Part shown: in pieces, positions 1 through 7,735 of the stretch
Numbering within the stretch: the stretch's first letter is position 1
Layout: every line of letters starts with the position of its first letter
NCBI GenBank assembly: GCA_047637875.1
Contig: JBLJBH010000034.1
Span: 1 to 10,221, forward strand
Source of the DNA: UBA7396 sp047637875
GTDB lineage: Bacteria > Patescibacteriota > Gracilibacteria > BD1-5 > UBA6164
Length of the DNA: 10,221 nt
Reading direction: 5' to 3'
The notes under the pieces: model-generated
Databases searched by the model: none
The model's input: the letters and a program-made list of their open reading frames with translations, nothing else
What the model was told of the DNA's origin: nothing
Program-made: the position numbers and the translations under genes

Positions 1-309
1 TTCTTTATTTAATTTTATTTTTTGTACTACTTCATTTCATACTATTCATTGTTTTATTAGTAATATATTTCAACTTAATATCTCTACATATTCTTCTGGG
101 TCTGGGTATTTATTTGTTTTTATATTATATAATATTAATCCAGATTCTATATTTTTTAGTGTTGTTATTCTATTTCAGTCTCTTGCGTCTTTAGTAAAGT
201 TTTGGAATGATGCAAATGCTATTGTTGCTAGGATTGCTAGTATTGTAATTACTATAATGAGTTCTACTAATGTGAAGGCTTTCTTTCTTTTTATTTGATG
301 TTTCTTCAT
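1..309 (-). CDS. Type IV prepilin-like protein, N-terminal part (runs off the window)
   Basis: Read with UGA as glycine, this gives 103 residues with no stop before the edge. Residues 1-10 are a short basic leader (MKKHQIKRKK). An N-methylation motif KAFTLVELIIV follows, then a continuous hydrophobic helix to about residue 37. This is the class III signal of type IV pilins and type II secretion pseudopilins, which prepilin peptidase cleaves before the Phe; Glu at +5 is present. Position -1 is Ala instead of the usual Gly. After the helix come FTKDARDGNR and a region with YPDPEE, closely matching the large prepilin at 8167-9882, so the two are paralogues. It is likely an assembled or minor pilin exposed at the cell surface. 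Four TGA codons are read as Gly, one in the conserved ARDGNR. The ATG at 309 is the only start giving a normal leader length; no Shine-Dalgarno is visible. The C-terminal domain, and so any specific role, lies outside the window. Confidence 0.88.
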
Positions 310-324
310 ATGATTTTAAAATAA

Positions 325-355
325 AAAATAAAGTTGTTTAAAACAACTTTATTTT
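325..355 (-). terminator. Rho-independent terminator after topA
   Basis: Perfect 15-base inverted arms (325-339 and 341-355) around a single central base. On the minus strand they are followed by a T-rich run. It lies between the topA stop and the prepilin start, so the prepilin probably has its own promoter or depends on read-through. Confidence 0.75.
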
Positions 356-381
356 AGTATATGTTTAAGTTTTTGCAAGTT

Positions 382-2670
382 TTATTCTTGTGTTTCTGAC
401 TCATTATCTTTTTCCTCTTGTCTTTTTTTGAGTTCATCCCAAACTTCTTTTGGAATTTTTTTAGCAATTTTTATTTCTGGATATCTTTTTGCTGCTAAAA
501 ATTGACCAGAACGAGAATTTTTTAGTACTAATTCTTCTCAAGTTTCAGCATCTTTTAATAATCATTTTTCTTTTAAAATCGTTTCAAGCATCTCGTCTTT
601 TTCTGAAGTTATTTTTCAAATCCATTTTACTTCAGGATATTTTGAACTCGCTAGAAATGGTCCAAATCTTCCAGTTTTTACTACAATTGTTCACTCTATT
701 CAATCTGGACAAGGTTTTCATTCATATTTATCTCTGAGAGCTTGAAGCTTGTCTGATTCTTCTTTTGGTTGTTCTAAAAAGTCGCATTCTGGATAACCTG
801 AACATCCGATAAATTTTCCGGTTTTACTATATCTATAAATAAGTTCTTTTCCACATTTAGGACAATCTTTTCATACTTTTTCAATAACTTTTTCTGCTTT
901 TTCTCAAGCATTTTCGATATCTTTTTTCAGTGTTCCAAGCCAAAATTTCTCAAGCATTTTGTCATATTTAAGTTTTCAGTTTGCAATTTCATCAAACTCT
1001 TCTTCTACATTACGAGTAAAATGATAATCCATCATTTCTTTGAAATATTCTTCTAAAAAATCATTTACAGTGAAAGCAATATCAGTTGGAGATAAATATT
1101 TTTTATCAACTTTTTCAACATATCATCTATCTATAATAGTTGAAATTGTTGGAGCATAAGTTGATGGTCTTCAAATCCCTTCACTTTCTAATTTTTTAAC
1201 CAAAGATGCTTCAGTATAACGAGCTGTAGGTCTTGAAAAACTTTGAAGTCAGTTTACTCATTTGCTTGGAATTAAAGTTCATACTTCAATACTTGGTAAA
1301 ACAGAATTTTCTTCATCCTCGTTTTCATCATCGTTTCACTCAACATAAAGTTTCATAAATCAGTCAAATTTTATAACTTCTCACTTTGTTATCCATTCTT
1401 GATTTACTTTTCATTCAGGAGAAAAGTTAAATGTAGTTACTTCTACAATTGCATCTTCCATTTGAGAAGCCAAAGTTCTTTTCCAGATAAGAGTATAAAG
1501 TTTTAAAGCTTGTGGTTCTAAAACACTTGATAAACTTTCTGGAGTTTGAGATAAATAAGTTGGTCTAATTGCCTCATGTGCTTCTTGAGCTCCGGCAGAT
1601 TTTGTTTTATATTTTCTAATTTTTAAATATTCTTTTCAAAATTTTTCAGTTATCAATTTTGATGCTTGACCAAGAGCATTTTCTGATAAATTCACACTAT
1701 CAGTTCTCATATATGTTATTAATCAAGTTCTTTCTCCATTTCCAAGATCTACTCATTCATAAAGTTTTTGAGCAATCATCATAGTTTGTTTTACTCAAAA
1801 TCAGAATTTTCTTGAAGCTTCTTGTTGTAAAGTTGATGTAGTAAAAGGCGCCCCGGGACTTCTTTTAGAATCTTTTTTATCAACTGAGTTTAATTTAAAG
1901 TCTAGTTTATTTTCTAAAGAAAGTTCAGTGTTTCATTGTTTATTTTTTGATTCTTTTAAAGCTGAAATATCTTCAAATAAAACATGAAGAAATTTTTTTA
2001 CATCTTCAATTGATTTGAAATTTTTATTTTTTCAATCAAGTTTTGTGAATAAAGTTTTGAATTTTGATTTATTGTACTCAAGTTCAGCAACTATTTTCCA
2101 TGATTCCTCTGGTTTAAAGTTTTTAATTTCTCTTTCTTTTTCAACAATTAATTTAACAGCAACTGATTGCACTCTTCAAGCTGAAAGTCATTTTCTAATT
2201 TTTTTCCATAAAATAGGTGAAACTTTGTATCAAACAAGTCTATCTAAAAGTCTTCTTGCTTGTTGAGCATCAACAAGATTTACATCTATATTTCTTGGAT
2301 TTTTGATAGAGTGAGTAATGGCTTCTTTAGTAATTTCGTGAAATACAATTCTTTTTACATTTTCAGGATCAAGTCATAAAATATGACATAAATGCCAACC
2401 GATAGCTTCTCATTCGCGGTCCTCGTCGGTTGCTATCCAGATGCTTGGATGAGTTTTTGCAAGTTTTAAAAGTCCATCAACTGTTTTTTTCTTTTCTTCA
2501 GTAACTCAATATTCTGGTTTAAAACCATTTTCTATATCTATTCAAAGAGTTTTTTCTGGTAAATCTCTGATATGTCACATAGAAGCAACAACTTTAAAAT
2601 CAGCTCATAAAAATTTCTCTATTGTTTTTCATTTAGCTGGAGACTCAACTATTACGAGATTTTTTGACAT
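382..2670 (-). CDS. topA: DNA topoisomerase I (type IA)
   Basis: A 762-residue protein in code 25 that relaxes negative supercoils through a 5'-phosphotyrosine intermediate. The start MSKNLVIVESPAKGKTIEKFL is the canonical TOPRIM start, with metal/acid residue Glu9 and the DxDxE motif in TDEDREGEAI (Asp82, Asp84, Glu86). SAGRVQSVAV is near 164-173, PFTTSTLQQEA near 275-285, and the catalytic tyrosine is Tyr320 in LITYMRTDS. GIGRPSTYAPTI is near 498-509. The C-terminus has one complete four-cysteine zinc ribbon (Cys603, 606, 623, 629), then two degenerate topoisomerase C-terminal repeats without full cysteine sets, and an acidic tail. Length is normal for a bacterial TopA. Dozens of TGA codons fall at family glycines, which proves the recoding. 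GC-rich codons cluster at the DEDRE and PGAPF motifs. The start lies directly behind a hairpin and T8 run, with no Shine-Dalgarno. Confidence 0.97.
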
Positions 2671-2678
2671 AAAAAAAA

Positions 2679-2701
2679 GCTAGTGGTAAATTTGCACTAA
2701 C
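2679..2701 (-). promoter_or_regulatory. Hairpin plus T8 tract abutting the topA start codon
   Basis: On the minus strand GTTAGTG and CACTAGC form a 7-bp stem (one G-T wobble) with a 9-base loop. Eight T residues follow (2678-2671), and the topA ATG comes immediately after. The shape is that of an intrinsic terminator or attenuator. The likely -10 box at 2703-2708 would start transcription at about the first stem base, so the whole leader would be hairpin plus U-tract. Whether it ends transcription, protects the 5' end or affects translation cannot be told from sequence. Confidence 0.5.
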
Positions 2702-2702
2702 T

Positions 2703-2727
2703 ATTATATTTTTTTTTTGGAAGTCAA
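2703..2727 (-). promoter_or_regulatory. Putative topA promoter
   Basis: A perfect TATAAT on the minus strand (2703-2708) has TTGACT upstream (2722-2727). The 13-base spacer is short; the -10 alone is convincing. The expected start site falls near 2697, giving a leader of roughly 27 bases. Confidence 0.5.
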
Positions 2728-2755
2728 AAGATTTTTTAAGAAAGTTTTTTGACTT
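2721..2755. repeat. 9-bp inverted repeat holding both divergent -35 elements
   Basis: AAGTCAAAA (2721-2729) and TTTTGACTT (2747-2755) are perfect inverted arms separated by 17 bases. Each arm contains a TTGACT-type -35 hexamer, one facing topA and the other the methyltransferase-like gene. It may be only two symmetrical promoters, or an operator for a dimeric regulator. Confidence 0.45.
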
Positions 2756-2777
2756 ATTATTGTTTTTATAGTAAAAT
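2749..2777 (+). promoter_or_regulatory. Putative promoter of the methyltransferase-like gene
   Basis: TTGACT (2749-2754) and TAAAAT (2772-2777) are separated by exactly 17 bases, a good sigma-70-type arrangement. The ATG lies 34 bases beyond the -10. No Shine-Dalgarno precedes the start. Confidence 0.55.
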
Positions 2778-2811
2778 ATTAAAAATTTTAAAATAAATAA
2801 ATCATTAACAT

Positions 2812-3627
2812 ATGTCAATTAATGAACCAAATTACTGAATAAATTTACTTCCAAAACATGGAAGAAGTTTAGAAAAAGTTTGAAATTCAAAAGAAAATTA
2901 CCAAGAACAATTACTTTTAGATATTAACTCACTAGTTGAGTTATGAGTTGATTTATATAATTTAAACTGAGAAGTTTCAATTCTTGATATATGATGAAAT
3001 AATTCTACTGCTATAAGTGATTTAAAAGAGATTCTTATAAAAAAATGAGTTCCTGAAAAGAAAATTAAACTAAATAAAGTTGATTTAGAAAAATCAAATG
3101 AGGTATGAGTCAACTATATTTCTTGAGACTTAAATTATGATGATTTTTTATTAGAATTAGTAGAAAAATTATGAATCCAATCTCAATGAATAATTTTTTG
3201 TAATCAAGTTTCACAATACTTAATTGATAGATTAAAAGTAATAAAATTTGTTTGTGATTTTTTACTAAAAAAATGATGAAAATTTTATTGTAATATGCTT
3301 TTAAGTTCATTTTTTTCAGGTTCTTGAGTTCCATTATCAGTTTTAGAAGAAAGTTTAAATGAAATAATGACTAAGGAAAGTAGTAGAATAGATGTAAAAA
3401 TAAAGGCAAATCTAAATCTATCTGGTTTTCGAATGTATGAATTTACTAAAACAGAGGAAAATTGAGAGCTTGAAGTTCCAAAATATGCAAGAATTTTTGA
3501 AAAAAGAGAAATAGATGGTTTTAAAATAGTGGCTTATAATTTTAGAGATAGAACTGATTTAGAAAAATTAAGAGAAATCATCAAAAATAAATGACTAGTA
3601 AAACAAATAATAAATCCTGAAAATTAA
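2812..3627 (+). CDS. SAM-dependent methyltransferase-like protein, substrate unknown
   Basis: A 271-residue protein in code 25. Residues about 55-70 read VSILDIGGNNSTAISD, which fits motif I of class I (Rossmann-fold) methyltransferases. KVDLE near 89-93 and ISGDLN near 103-108 fit the following strands. IIFCNQVSQYL near 127-137 fits motif IV, and DFLLKKGGKFYCNML near 149-163 is the typical post-motif helix, GG turn and strand. The C-terminal 100 residues are not recognised. I infer SAM binding and methyl transfer but cannot name a substrate. Of 20 glycines, 16 are encoded by TGA, including both in DIGG and both in KKGG; read with UGA as stop the gene would vanish. It is monocistronic, with its own promoter and a terminator overlapping its stop. 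The ATG at 2812 is the first in-frame start after the promoter. Confidence 0.8.
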
Positions 3628-3642
3628 TTTTCAGGATTTATT
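3609..3642. terminator. Bidirectional palindromic terminator between convergent genes
   Basis: A perfect palindrome of two 17-base arms (centre between 3625 and 3626). The TAA stop of the upstream plus-strand gene lies in its centre, and the stop of the minus-strand gene begins at its right edge. T-rich sequence follows on the plus strand, so it can serve both genes. Confidence 0.75.
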
Positions 3643-4143
3643 TTATAAACTAATAACATTTTTTACTAAATTTCTATTATCATAAGGAAATTTATAATTT
3701 TCTAAATATCTAATAATCGCATAATACATTGACCAAGAATTTTTATCTTTATATAAAAAACTGTTTCATTCATTATTTAGTGGATCAAATTCTTTTAATA
3801 TACTACTAAGATAATTATTTTCTGGAACTATAGGAGTTATTCAGGATTTCAGATATTCATTTAGTGAAGATATTTCATTATCTCAAACAATAAAATCAAA
3901 TCATAAAAGTAAATCTTTTTTTATTTCTTGAGATTTTGTTACATTTATTTTATCCTGCAATTTTTTTGATGTTTTTATAACAAAATCACATGATAAAACC
4001 TCTAAACCATCTAATAAAAAGTCTATATTCTTATCATCACTCACAACAATTAATCCTGTTGGTTTATTTTTTGTTTTAAAATTATAAAAATCTTTTAAAG
4101 CTTTTGCATACTTTTTTTTATCGGTAAAGAGAGTTTCTGTCAT
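3643..4143 (-). CDS. Short conserved-looking protein, glycosyltransferase-like C-domain (uncertain)
   Basis: A 166-residue protein when four TGA codons are read as Gly. I do not recognise a named family. Residues 28-35 (PTGLIVVS) look like a Rossmann-type strand. The second half (GFDFIVGDNE, then LNEYLKSGITPIVPEN, then GNSFLYKDKNSWSMYYAIIRYLEN) follows the order of the nucleotide-sugar-binding half of GT-B glycosyltransferases such as glycogen synthase: a site strand, an acidic residue, a helix ending in G-PIV, then a GxxF turn and helix. The N-terminal acceptor half of such enzymes is missing, and the catalytic Lys/Glu signature is not clear. It may be a degenerate or partner domain. There is no signal peptide or membrane segment. 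It stands alone, divergent from dus and convergent with the methyltransferase-like gene. The stop at 3643-3645 touches the shared terminator. Confidence 0.7.
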
Positions 4144-4253
4144 ATATTTTTATTAATTTTTAATATTTAAGTACAAAAATATTCTATCATATATTTTTTT
4201 CAAAATAAAATAAAATAGTTTGACAAACATAATAATATTTTTTAATTTAAAAA

Positions 4254-4280
4254 TTGAAAAAATAAAAAAAATCATATAAT
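4254..4280 (+). promoter_or_regulatory. Putative dus promoter
   Basis: TTGAAA (4254-4259) and a perfect TATAAT (4275-4280) have a 15-base spacer, the same layout as the putative pgi promoter. A TTGACA at 4220-4225 with a weak -10 seventeen bases on is an alternative. The rest of the 170-base gap 4144-4313 is very AT-rich and holds no other structure I can support. Confidence 0.4.
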
Positions 4281-4313
4281 CAAAAAAAATATTTAAATTT
4301 TAATAAAAATAAA

Positions 4314-5309
4314 GTGAAAGATTTTTGGAAAAAACAATGTGAAAAATGACCAATTGCTTTTTTAGCTCCAATGGATTGATACACTGATAGTGCGTATAGA
4401 CAAGCTGTAAAAAAAGTAAATCCCAAAGTTATGTGCGTAACAGAGTTTTATAGTGCTGACGGACTTGTTCACTCAAAATTTTTGGCTGATAGTGTTTTAC
4501 CTCACAAAGTTTCAGAAAAACCTTTAATTGTGCAAATTTTTGGAAAAGATCCAGAAAATTTTGCAAAAGCTGCAAAGATAATTGAAAGATATGATGTTGC
4601 TTGAATAGATATAAATATGTGATGTCCGGCAAAAAAAGTTGTAAATAGCTGACATGGTTCAGGTCTTATTATAAACCGTGATACTGCTTTTAAAATTGTT
4701 GAAACTATAAATAAAGCAACAAAACTTCCAATTTCTGTAAAAACTCGTTTATGATGGAATGGATCTGAAACTTTGATAGAATTTGTTAAAGGTTTAGAAT
4801 CAGCTTGAGCTTCTCTCATAACAGTTCACTGAAGAACTACAAAACAAGCATATACCTGAAATGCAGATTTTACACAAATTTATGAATTAAAAAAATCAGT
4901 TTGAATTCCTGTAATTTGTAATTGAGATGTAAAAAATTTTGATGATGGAATGAGTAAATTTTATTCTCCAGACAAAGAAGTAAAACTTGATTGATTTATG
5001 ATTGGAAGATGAAGTTTTTGAAATCCTTGGTGTTTTTTACCTTGAAATTATGAACCAACTTTAAGTGAAATTTTGGAAATGATGTTATTTCATGGAAATG
5101 CTTTAGTAGAGTGCAAATGAGAAAAAAAAGCAACTCTTGATATAAGAAAACATCTCGTTCAATACTTAAAATGATTTCCTGGAGTTTCATCGTATAGGAA
5201 AAGACTTGTGACTATTGAAAGTATTTGAATTTTAGAGGAAATTATTTCTGAAATTAAAACTCAATACTCTAATAGTTTAGATTTAAAACCAAGTAAAATA
5301 ATTATCTAA
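4314..5309 (+). CDS. dus: tRNA-dihydrouridine synthase
   Basis: A 331-residue flavoprotein in code 25 that reduces specific uridines in tRNA to dihydrouridine with FMN and NADPH. The N-terminus has FLAPMDGYTDSAYR (16-29), the FMN-site motif of the family. GIDINMGCPAKKV (97-109) carries the catalytic Cys104. SVKTRLGW (141-148) holds the conserved Lys143. VHGRT (171-175), ICNGDV (201-206) and MIGRGSFGNPW (229-239) are the phosphate-binding strands of the TIM barrel. The C-terminal helical tRNA-binding region includes a YRKRL segment near 294-298. Length is typical. The start is GTG at 4314: it gives a normal 12-residue lead into the barrel, and no upstream in-frame ATG exists. Which Dus subfamily, and so which tRNA position, cannot be decided here. 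A small gene follows 9 bases downstream, probably co-transcribed. Confidence 0.95.
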
Positions 5310-5318
5310 AAAATAAAT

Positions 5319-5579
5319 ATGAATGTAGATATAAGAATATTACAAAGAAAGTTAAATAATGAATGAATTGCTTTTGTTGATGAAAATACTTTAAAATCAG
5401 TATTAGAATTAAGAGATCTTTTTTGTCCTGAAGTTATAAAAGAAGTAGAATATATTTTAAGTCTTGCAACAACTCCTAAAGAAAGAAAAAATTTATTTTA
5501 TAAAGATTGTATAAATACTATAAACGATACACCTCAAAATAACTCAGAAAAACAAAGACCAAATCTTAGTTTAGTATAA
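5319..5579 (+). CDS. Small protein of unknown function behind dus
   Basis: An 86-residue protein starting 9 bases after the dus stop and ending at the terminator, so it is the second gene of the unit. It contains one TGA read as Gly (residue 16). Residues 1-60 look mainly helical and charged, with a cysteine in LRDLFCPEV and another in YKDCINT. The last 20 residues are polar and probably disordered. I see no membrane segment, signal peptide or known motif. The reading frame is supported by position, the terminator just after the stop, and codon use like its neighbours. I give no function. Confidence 0.7.
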
Positions 5580-5610
5580 AAAAACTAGAAACTTTCGTTT
5601 CTAGTTTTTT
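5579..5610. terminator. Bidirectional terminator between the dus unit and pgi
   Basis: A 14-bp perfect stem (5579-5592 and 5597-5610) with a 4-base TTTC loop and a T-tract on either strand. It starts at the stop of the small plus-strand gene, and its right arm contains the TAG stop of pgi. Confidence 0.85.
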
Positions 5611-6875
5611 ATATTTTCCATCATATATTTTTTATAAGATTCAACTCAAGGTTGATTGAAAGGATTTACTCAAAGTATGTAAGCGCTTATTCCGCAAGAT
5701 CTTTGGAAAAAATACAAAAGTTGACCAAGATAATATTCGTTTATTTTTGGAATAATTATTTTTATAATTGGAACTCATCATTCTCTATGAGCTTTAATAG
5801 TTCAATTTAAAGCAGAATTATTAACAAATTCTAGAGTTTTTCCAGAAAGAAAATTCAGAGTATCTTCATTATTTTCTATAAATGGTATTTCAAGTTTTAC
5901 ACTATCATTTTCAACAATTAAAAAAGTTTCAAATAAATTTCTTGTTCAATCTTGAACAAATTGTCACATAGAATGTAAATCTGTAGTAAAATTTAAACTT
6001 GAAGGAAATATTCATTTTTCATCCTTCCCTTCACTTTCACCAAAAAGTTGTTTCCACCATTCTGAAATATATCAAAGTCAAAAACTAAAAGTTGATAATA
6101 TTTCTATATTTTTTCATTTTTCTAACAAAATATTTCTGATTCAAGCATAAAGATATGCTGGATTTTTGGAAATATCTTTTTCACTATCAATATATTTTTT
6201 ACTATCAATTGCTCATTTTAAAAATGCGTCAATATCATATCAAGCGATTGCGATTGGTAAAAGTCAAACTGGTGTAAAAACACTATATCTTCATCACACA
6301 TCATCAGAAATCGCAAAAGTTTCAAATCAATTTTTTGTTGCTAAATCCTTTAAAACTCACTTATTTTTATCAGTAATTGCAACAACTCTTGCAGAGACTT
6401 CTTGTCTAGAATATTTTTTTTGTAAATGAGATAAAAGCATTCTAAAACTCAAAGCTGGTTCTAGTGTAGTTCCAGATTTTGAAATAACAACAATTGCATA
6501 ATTTTTATCTTCTAAATAATCTAGTAAATTTTTCAAATATAAACTATCAAGTTGATATCAAGCAAAAATAATTTTTTCTTTCCCAAAATTTGGTTGTAAT
6601 GCTTCTAAAACTGCTTTTGCTCAAAGATATGAACCTCAAATTCATATAACAACTACTTTTTCAAAATTTTGGAATTTTTTTGCTGTATTTTTAATTTTTT
6701 CAATTTCTTCTTTTGAAATAATATTTTCAACATCAAACCAACCTAGAAAATCATTTCAAGCTCAAGTTTTATCTAAAAGTTTTTGATCTTGAGAAAGTAT
6801 TTCTTTTTCTAAAGTTTTTATTTGTGAAACTATTTCAGCTTCAACATCAAGTTCTATTTTTATAAATTTGTTCAT
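5601..6875 (-). CDS. pgi: Glucose-6-phosphate isomerase
   Basis: A 424-residue protein in code 25 that interconverts glucose 6-phosphate and fructose 6-phosphate in the cytosol. SIS-fold motifs appear in order: VVIGIGGSYLGAKA (75-88), ISKSGTTLEP (131-140, phosphate-binding loop), DDVGGRYSVFTPVGLLP (191-207, family signature), EWWKQLFGESEGK (272-284, with catalytic Glu280), DLHSMGQFVQDG (299-310, with His301) and NPFNQPGVESYK (404-415, with the ring-opening Lys415). The length matches the short bacterial form. Many TGA codons fall at invariant glycines, including both in DVGGRY and the first of GIGGS. The stop is TAG, showing that TAG is not recoded. The ATG at 6875 lies behind AT-rich sequence without a Shine-Dalgarno. 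Confidence 0.96.
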
Positions 6876-6905
6876 AAAATAAAATTTAAAATTATAATTT
6901 TAAGG

Positions 6906-6932
6906 ATTATATAAAAATAAGATATTTTTCAA
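6906..6932 (-). promoter_or_regulatory. Putative pgi promoter
   Basis: On the minus strand TTGAAA (6927-6932) and TATAAT (6906-6911) are separated by 15 bases, about 30 bases upstream of the pgi ATG. It lies in the 95-base gap after the stop of the RT remnant. No terminator is evident in that gap. Confidence 0.45.
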
Positions 6933-6970
6933 ACTATTCTTTATGAAAAGTTTTTACTGTTATATATCAA

Positions 6971-7735
6971 TTATTTTCTCTTTCTTACTATTTTACTATA
7001 ACCTCAACTGATATAAAAATGATTCCAAAAAGAAGGATGGATATTTTGTAAAAGTAATTTTTTCCTGACTTTATAACTTTTATAATGTTTTAAAAATCAA
7101 AGATATGAGTTTATAATGGAGAGGAATTTGTTTTTAAAAATTTGTCATCCCCGTGCTTGACACGGGGATCTAGTAAGCTGATTTAAGTTTTCTGGATTAT
7201 CTAGTCAAGCTAGATAATGACAAGAGTATTTCATTTTTACTTCACTATTCAATTTTTGTATTTTTTCATAAAAGTTTCCTATCGTTCTTTTTCTGATATA
7301 ATTTTTATATGGTTTGATAAAAGCTCATAAAAAAAGCACTCCCTTTTTGAAGTGCTGCATGTATATCTTATTTGGATGAAGAGTGAGGCAAAGATTAGTT
7401 TGTAAATAATCTGATATTTTTGAAATAATTGACACTAAAAATTCTTTATCTTTGTGAATGATAACAAAATCATCTACATATCTTCAGTAATATTTACATC
7501 ATAATTCATTTTTTATATACTTATCAAAATCAGATAAATATATATTGGAAAATAGTTGTGAAGTGAGATTTCAAATAGGAAGTCCAGAGTTTGGTTTAGT
7601 AAAAAAGAGACTTTTATTTTTAGGAAGTCATAAATAGTCAGATTTTTTTCATTTAAAAATAGAATTTTTTGTGGGGTCGTTGTATATGATTTTTTGGATG
7701 AGAGATAATATAAATTTATTAAATTCTATTTTATC
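6971..7735 (-). other. DGR-type reverse transcriptase C-terminal segment
   Basis: It starts abruptly with DKIEFNKFILSLIQKII at the edge of element B. This aligns with the region just after the first catalytic-Asp motif in DGR RTs. GLPIGNLTSQ, where group II and retron RTs usually have Q-G-P/S variants, is the DGR-typical form, and YVDD is intact. The last 80 residues are interrupted by the in-frame element A. It ends with TAA at 6971-6973. Confidence 0.8.

Noticed and set aside
489..737. Plus-strand open frame opposite topA
   Set aside because: Shadow of topA; Leu/Phe-rich translation of antisense AT-rich DNA with no motif.
1847..1857. GC-rich palindromic patch (GGCGCC next to CCCGGG) in topA
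   Set aside because: It encodes the conserved S-P-G-A-P motif in-frame; coding constraint is a sufficient explanation.
2898..3334. Two minus-strand open frames opposite the methyltransferase-like gene
   Set aside because: They overlap a gene with clear motifs in code 25 and have low-complexity content.
4429..5190. Minus-strand open frames opposite dus
   Set aside because: Antisense of a firmly identified gene.
6166..6429. Plus-strand open frame opposite pgi
   Set aside because: Antisense of pgi; no independent support.
6971..7735. Group II intron or retron reverse transcriptase
   Set aside because: GLPIGNLTSQ and the C-terminal pattern fit DGR RTs, and the Avd-like segment and lectin-fold target sit beside it. 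No intron RNA domains or msr/msd structure is seen.
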